The notes under the pieces were generated by a model that saw nothing but the letters and a program-made list of their open reading frames with translations, had not been told where the DNA came from and did no database searches. Below, piece by piece: positions 60,418-64,000 of a stretch of DNA of 64,000 nt (position 1 is its first letter; the number at the start of each line of letters is the position of its first letter). Where the stretch lies: contig CAKRAK010000003.1 in NCBI GenBank assembly GCA_934294885.1, positions 62,001-126,000 on the forward strand, in the 5' to 3' direction. The stretch comes from an uncultured Lachnospiraceae bacterium (GTDB taxonomy: Bacteria > Bacillota > Clostridia > Lachnospirales > Lachnospiraceae). The translations under genes and the position numbers were made by a program.

Positions 60418-61755
60418 TTATAAATTATCCTTCGTAATCAATTCATAAATGATTGGATTTGCCCTAACCCTTTCTTCCTGAACCTGATAAGCGGAAATAA
60501 AACGATTCGTCGCCTGAGAAAGCCTGTTCTCATCATTACCGTAAAGAATGGCAACAATATCATTCTTTTCTATAGCATCACCTAATTGTTTGAAAATACG
60601 AATTCCCACGCTTAAGTCAATCTCACTGTCCTTCGTCTCTCGTCCGCCACCTAAAATTAAAGAGGTCATTCCCACTGACTGATTATCACAGGATAGCAGA
60701 TATCCCCGATTCATATACACCGGCATTATATCTTTTCCATATATCTTTTTTTCAATGGATGCAGCAGCAAATTGGGAAGGCTCATCAATAAAACTGTCTT
60801 CACCACCCTGTGCCTTTACAAATTCCTTCAGCTTATCCAGGGCTTTACCGGATGCAACCGCATCATCTATAAGCTTCATCGCCTGTTCTTTTCCCGATGC
60901 TTTTTGAGCCAGTAACAGCATCTGACATGCCAATGCTTTCGAAACCTCCATTAAACGATGATTTCCGTTACCCTTCAGACATTCAATTGCTTCCTTTACC
61001 TCTAAAATATTACCGACACTGTTCCCTAGAGGTTCGTTCATGTCCGTGATCAGGGCAACTGTTTTCTTTCCTGCCATTGTGCCGATAGACACCATAGTCC
61101 TTGCCAAAGCTCTTGCATCCTCTAACGTTTTCATAAATGCTCCGGAACCGCATTTTACATCCAACACGATACCGTCCGCACCGGCAGCAAGCTTTTTACT
61201 CATAATACTTGCTGCAATTAAAGATATATTGTCCACGGTAGCCGTAACATCCCGCAAGGCGTAGATTTTCTTATCAGCCGGAGCCAGATTGGCTGTCTGT
61301 CCTACAATTGCAAGACCAATATCATTTACCTGATTCATAAATCGTTCTTCTGATATACTGGTCTGAAAACCCGGAATCCCTTCCAGCTTATCTATGGTTC
61401 CTCCTGTATGACCGAGACCCCGTCCACTCATCTTCGCAACCGGAACCCCAAGGCTTGCAAGAATCGGACCGATAATAAGACTTGTCTTATCTCCAACACC
61501 ACCGGTAGAATGTTTATCAATCTTGATTCCTTTTATGGAAGATAAATTAAGCCGGTCTCCGCTGTCAGCCATAGACATTGTAAGATTGGTAGTCTCTTCA
61601 TTATTCATACCACGGAAATACACAGCCATCAAAAATGCTGCCATCTGGTAATCCGGTATGGTTCCATCTGTATATTTTTTCACAAGATAATCTATCTCAT
61701 CTGAGGATAACACTTCTCCATTTCTCTTTTTTAAAATCAAATCATATGTATTCAT
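60418..61755 (-). CDS. pdp: Pyrimidine-nucleoside phosphorylase
   Basis: 445 residues. Signature KIDKHSTGGVGDKTSLI, then KMSGRGLGHTGGTIDKLEGIPGF, VDNISLIAASIMSKKLAAGADGIVLDVKCGSGAFMKT. This set fits bacterial Pdp/DeoA; the Lys and Ser that select uridine and thymidine both, as in Bacillus Pdp, appear likely. It splits pyrimidine nucleosides with phosphate, feeding ribose-1-P to DeoB next door (gap 37 bases). Confidence 0.95.
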   Translation of the reverse strand: MNTYDLILKKRNGEVLSSDEIDYLVKKYTDGTIPDYQMAAFLMAVYFRGMNNEETTNLTMSMADSGDRLNLSSIKGIKIDKHSTGGVGDKTSLIIGPILASLGVPVAKMSGRGLGHTGGTIDKLEGIPGFQTSISEERFMNQVNDIGLAIVGQTANLAPADKKIYALRDVTATVDNISLIAASIMSKKLAAGADGIVLDVKCGSGAFMKTLEDARALARTMVSIGTMAGKKTVALITDMNEPLGNSVGNILEVKEAIECLKGNGNHRLMEVSKALACQMLLLAQKASGKEQAMKLIDDAVASGKALDKLKEFVKAQGGEDSFIDEPSQFAAASIEKKIYGKDIMPVYMNRGYLLSCDNQSVGMTSLILGGGRETKDSEIDLSVGIRIFKQLGDAIEKNDIVAILYGNDENRLSQATNRFISAYQVQEERVRANPIIYELITKDNL

Positions 61756-61792
61756 GGCAACCCCTCCTCATGTATCTTTATCCTTCAGGCTT

Positions 61793-62962
61793 TTACAGCA
61801 TAGATTTTTTGCTTTCCCCAATCTTTAACTTAGATACACCAAAGTTATCTGCAATCGTTGCTCCAATATCCGCAAAGGTATCCAAAACTCCCAGATTAAT
61901 ACCATGATCCATCTTCTTATGATACATCAGAACAGGAATATATTCTCTTGTATGGTCTGTACCGCGAAATGTTGGATCACAGCCATGATCTGCATTAATA
62001 ATCAGCAAATCATCCTCTTTCATATTGGTAAGGATTTTGGGAAGACATTCATCAAAGGTCTCCAGTCCCTGAGCATAACCCTCCACATCTCTCCGGTGTC
62101 CCCAGGAAGAATCAAACTCCACCAAATTGGTAAAAATCAATCCATCATGCTGAGTTTCCATAAAATCAAGCGTCTTTTCAATACCGTCTACATTACTTTT
62201 TGTATGAACAAAATCTCCGATTCCCACACCACAGAAAATATCGTGAATCTTTCCAACGGCAGAAACCCGGTATCCGGCATCATCCAAATAGGTAAGCAGA
62301 CTTTCTTTGGATGGTTTCAATGAAAAATCCCTGCGGTTGGCTGTACGAACATAGGTAGAACCTTCCTTTACAAAGGGTCTGGCAATTACTCTTCCAACAC
62401 CATGTTCTCCCTGTAAAATACCTCTTGCAGCCTCACAGATTCGATACAATTCCTTAACCGGTATCACATCCTCATGGGCAGCAATTTGAAAAACAGAATC
62501 CGCAGAGGTATATACAATCGGGAAACCGGTTCTTACATGTTCATCCCCTAATTCATTAATAATCCGGGTTCCACTGGCAACAACATTACCAAGATATCCC
62601 TTGCAGCCGGATTTTAAGAGAAATTGTTCCATAATCTCTTCCGGAAATCCATCCGGGTAAGTCGGAAATGCCTTTTTGGTATAGATACCGGTCATTTCCC
62701 AATGACCGGTAGTTGTATCCTTTCCGTTTGATAATTCCCTTGCCTTGCCATATGCACCGATTGGTACAACATCCGACTTAGGAAGAGAGGTTCCGTCAAT
62801 GGAATACAATCCCATGCCTTCCATATGGGGAACATGCAAATGTCCTCTTTTCCGGATAATATTTCCTAACGTATCTGCCCCCACATCACCAAATACATCC
62901 GCATCCGGCAGTGCACCAATTCCGACACTATCAAGAATGATCCAAATAACACGTTTAAACAT
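61793..62962 (-). CDS. deoB: Phosphopentomutase
   Basis: 389 residues. Alkaline-phosphatase superfamily: VIWIILDSVGIGALPDA with the first metal Asp, GKDTTTGHWEMTG with the phosphorylated Thr, INADHGCDPT and GTDHTREYIPVL. It converts (deoxy)ribose-1-P to the 5-phosphate. It leads the deoB-pdp unit, the known salvage pair. GGGGTG precedes the ATG. Confidence 0.97.
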   Translation of the reverse strand: MFKRVIWIILDSVGIGALPDADVFGDVGADTLGNIIRKRGHLHVPHMEGMGLYSIDGTSLPKSDVVPIGAYGKARELSNGKDTTTGHWEMTGIYTKKAFPTYPDGFPEEIMEQFLLKSGCKGYLGNVVASGTRIINELGDEHVRTGFPIVYTSADSVFQIAAHEDVIPVKELYRICEAARGILQGEHGVGRVIARPFVKEGSTYVRTANRRDFSLKPSKESLLTYLDDAGYRVSAVGKIHDIFCGVGIGDFVHTKSNVDGIEKTLDFMETQHDGLIFTNLVEFDSSWGHRRDVEGYAQGLETFDECLPKILTNMKEDDLLIINADHGCDPTFRGTDHTREYIPVLMYHKKMDHGINLGVLDTFADIGATIADNFGVSKLKIGESKKSML

Positions 62963-62991
62963 ATACTACACCCCCTGTAATCCTTATAAAA

Positions 62992-64000
62992 TTACAATAA
63001 ATCAGCCATCTCCAATAATAATTTTTCTGATTTTTCCCAGCCAAGACATGGGTCTGTAATAGATTTTCCGTAACAGCCGCCACCAACCGGCTGATTACCG
63101 TCTTCAATATAAGACTCTACCATAACACCCTTAACCAGTCCTGCCACATCTGTACTATGACGCATACTATGAAGAATTTCTTTTACAATTCGAGGCTGTT
63201 CATCCCATTGTTTTCCTGAATTATTATGATTTGCATCTACAATAACTGCCGGATTTTTTAATTTATCAAACTTATGATATGCGTCACATAATGCGATCAG
63301 ATCTTCATAATGATAGTTCGGCATAGACACTCCATGCTTATTCAGGGAACCTCTTAAAATACAATGGGTCAACGGATTACCGTCTGACTTAACCTCCCAG
63401 CCCGCTGTCATGAAAGTATGACTGGACTGACCTGCCACACAGGAATTCATCATAACCGAATAGTCTCCTGAGGTTGGATTTTTCATACCAACAGGAACAT
63501 CGATACCGGATGCGATCAATCGATGAGACTGGTTCTCAACAGAACGTGCACCGATTGCAACATAAGATAAAATATCAGAAAGATATGGCCAGTTATCGGA
63601 ATAAAGCATCTCATCAGCCGCTGTCAATCCGGTCTTGCCAATCGCATCAATATGCATCTTACGGATTGCCTTTAATCCTTCAATAAAATTAGGCTTCTCC
63701 TCCGGATTTGGCTGATGTAACATTCCTTTATATCCGGAACCGTTGGTTCTTGGCTTGTTTGTATAAATTCTCGGAATAATTAAAATTTTATCCTGTATCT
63801 TTTCCTGAACCTTCGTCAAACGGGTCAGATAATCCAAAACCGCATCTTCATTATCCGCAGAGCAGGGACCGATAATTGCAATAAATTTATCTGATTCACC
63901 GGTAAAAATCTTTGCAATTTCTGCATCCCGTTGCGCCTTAACTTTTTTATTCTCCTCGCTCATTGGAAATAATTCTTTAATCTCTTCCGCAGATGGTACC
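62992..64000 (-). CDS. Class I 3-deoxy-7-phosphoheptulonate synthase (5' truncated by the right edge)
   Basis: 337 residues visible. The ATG at 63963 is internal: the frame continues to the edge with VPSAEEIKELFPM, the normal N-terminal arm of AroG/AroF-type enzymes. IIGPCSADNEDAVLDYL, IPRIYTNKPRTNGSGYKG, GLTAADEML, SVENQSHR, GMKNPTSGD, VDANHNNSGKQ and the last metal/substrate block PVGGGCYGKSITDPCLG are intact. It joins PEP and erythrose-4-P, the entry to aromatic amino acids. Type I with the AroF/G/H pattern is common in Lachnospiraceae. Feedback type cannot be read. Confidence 0.95.
   Translation of the reverse strand, partial: VPSAEEIKELFPMSEENKKVKAQRDAEIAKIFTGESDKFIAIIGPCSADNEDAVLDYLTRLTKVQEKIQDKILIIPRIYTNKPRTNGSGYKGMLHQPNPEEKPNFIEGLKAIRKMHIDAIGKTGLTAADEMLYSDNWPYLSDILSYVAIGARSVENQSHRLIASGIDVPVGMKNPTSGDYSVMMNSCVAGQSSHTFMTAGWEVKSDGNPLTHCILRGSLNKHGVSMPNYHYEDLIALCDAYHKFDKLKNPAVIVDANHNNSGKQWDEQPRIVKEILHSMRHSTDVAGLVKGVMVESYIEDGNQPVGGGCYGKSITDPCLGWEKSEKLLLEMADLL

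Noticed and set aside
1..64000. tRNA, rRNA or other structured RNA genes
   Set aside because: Nearly all bases are covered by credible coding sequences; no tRNA TTCRANNC pattern with cloverleaf arms was noticed in gaps. A covariance-model scan would settle it.

Overview
The window reads as chromosomal DNA of a low-GC, Gram-positive Clostridia, most likely a Lachnospiraceae relative. Evidence is the AT-rich base composition, the Firmicutes gene orders (yggS-sepF-divIVA-lspA-rluD, mreCD-mrdA-minCDE-rodA, yqfC-yqfD-phoH-ybeY-cdd), class I DAHP synthase, HisZ/HisG-short, RecU, and the sporulation genes yqfC and yqfD. I see no rRNA, tRNA, CRISPR array, insertion sequence or prophage. No stretch above 300 bases lacks a gene; the longest gap (46502-46776) holds the trpS terminator and the his promoter/leader.

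Layout. 2-1342 (+) is the 3' part of a surface-protein gene that joins a sortase-sorted tail to a second secreted membrane protein. 1479-1510 is a 32-bp imperfect palindrome that looks like a dif site, followed by a XerS-like recombinase gene (+). From 2670 to the right edge every gene except one 67-codon gene (9024-9227) is on the minus strand. The switch at the dif/xerS locus fits a replication terminus where two replichores meet. 2670-8884: division and envelope genes (rluD-like, lspA, divIVA, sepF, yggS, a HlyD-like protein). 9268-18767: a cell-shape and septum-placement cluster transcribed as DUF4321-mreC-mreD-mrdA-minC-minD-minE-rodA-mgsA-D,D-carboxypeptidase-P-loop gene. 18892-27484: miaB-mutS-mutL-miaA and a PLP lyase-like gene. 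27573-31807: DUF896, folate cyclo-ligase, proA, MoxR ATPase and VWA protein. 31867-38771: two flavoproteins, a possible BofC-like protein, cdd, ybeY, phoH, yqfD, yqfC. 38882-47865: rpsU, alaS, a small membrane protein, hisIBDGZ and trpS. 47936-53456: recU, a pseudouridine synthase, an SDR, an rRNA methyltransferase, a small alarmone synthetase and an M23 peptidase. 53510-64000: amidohydrolase with purine nucleoside phosphorylase, an L,D-transpeptidase, a glycosyltransferase, a second D,D-carboxypeptidase, pyrimidine nucleoside phosphorylase with phosphopentomutase, and a DAHP synthase cut by the right edge.

Working together, most of the window serves growth and division: rod elongation (MreCD, RodA, PBP2), mid-cell selection (MinCDE), septum assembly (SepF, DivIVA), wall trimming and cross-linking (two D,D-carboxypeptidases, L,D-transpeptidase, M23) and terminus resolution (XerS/dif). 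Mismatch repair, tRNA modification, histidine synthesis and nucleoside salvage fill the rest. Many gene starts were moved inward from the longest open frame to the codon served by a clear Shine-Dalgarno sequence; this is noted per gene. Items most worth a second look are the dif/xerS terminus, the fused surface protein, the in-frame repeats in DivIVA and MutL, and the palindromes in the his and L,D-transpeptidase leaders. All family names are from reading the translated sequence; no database search was run.
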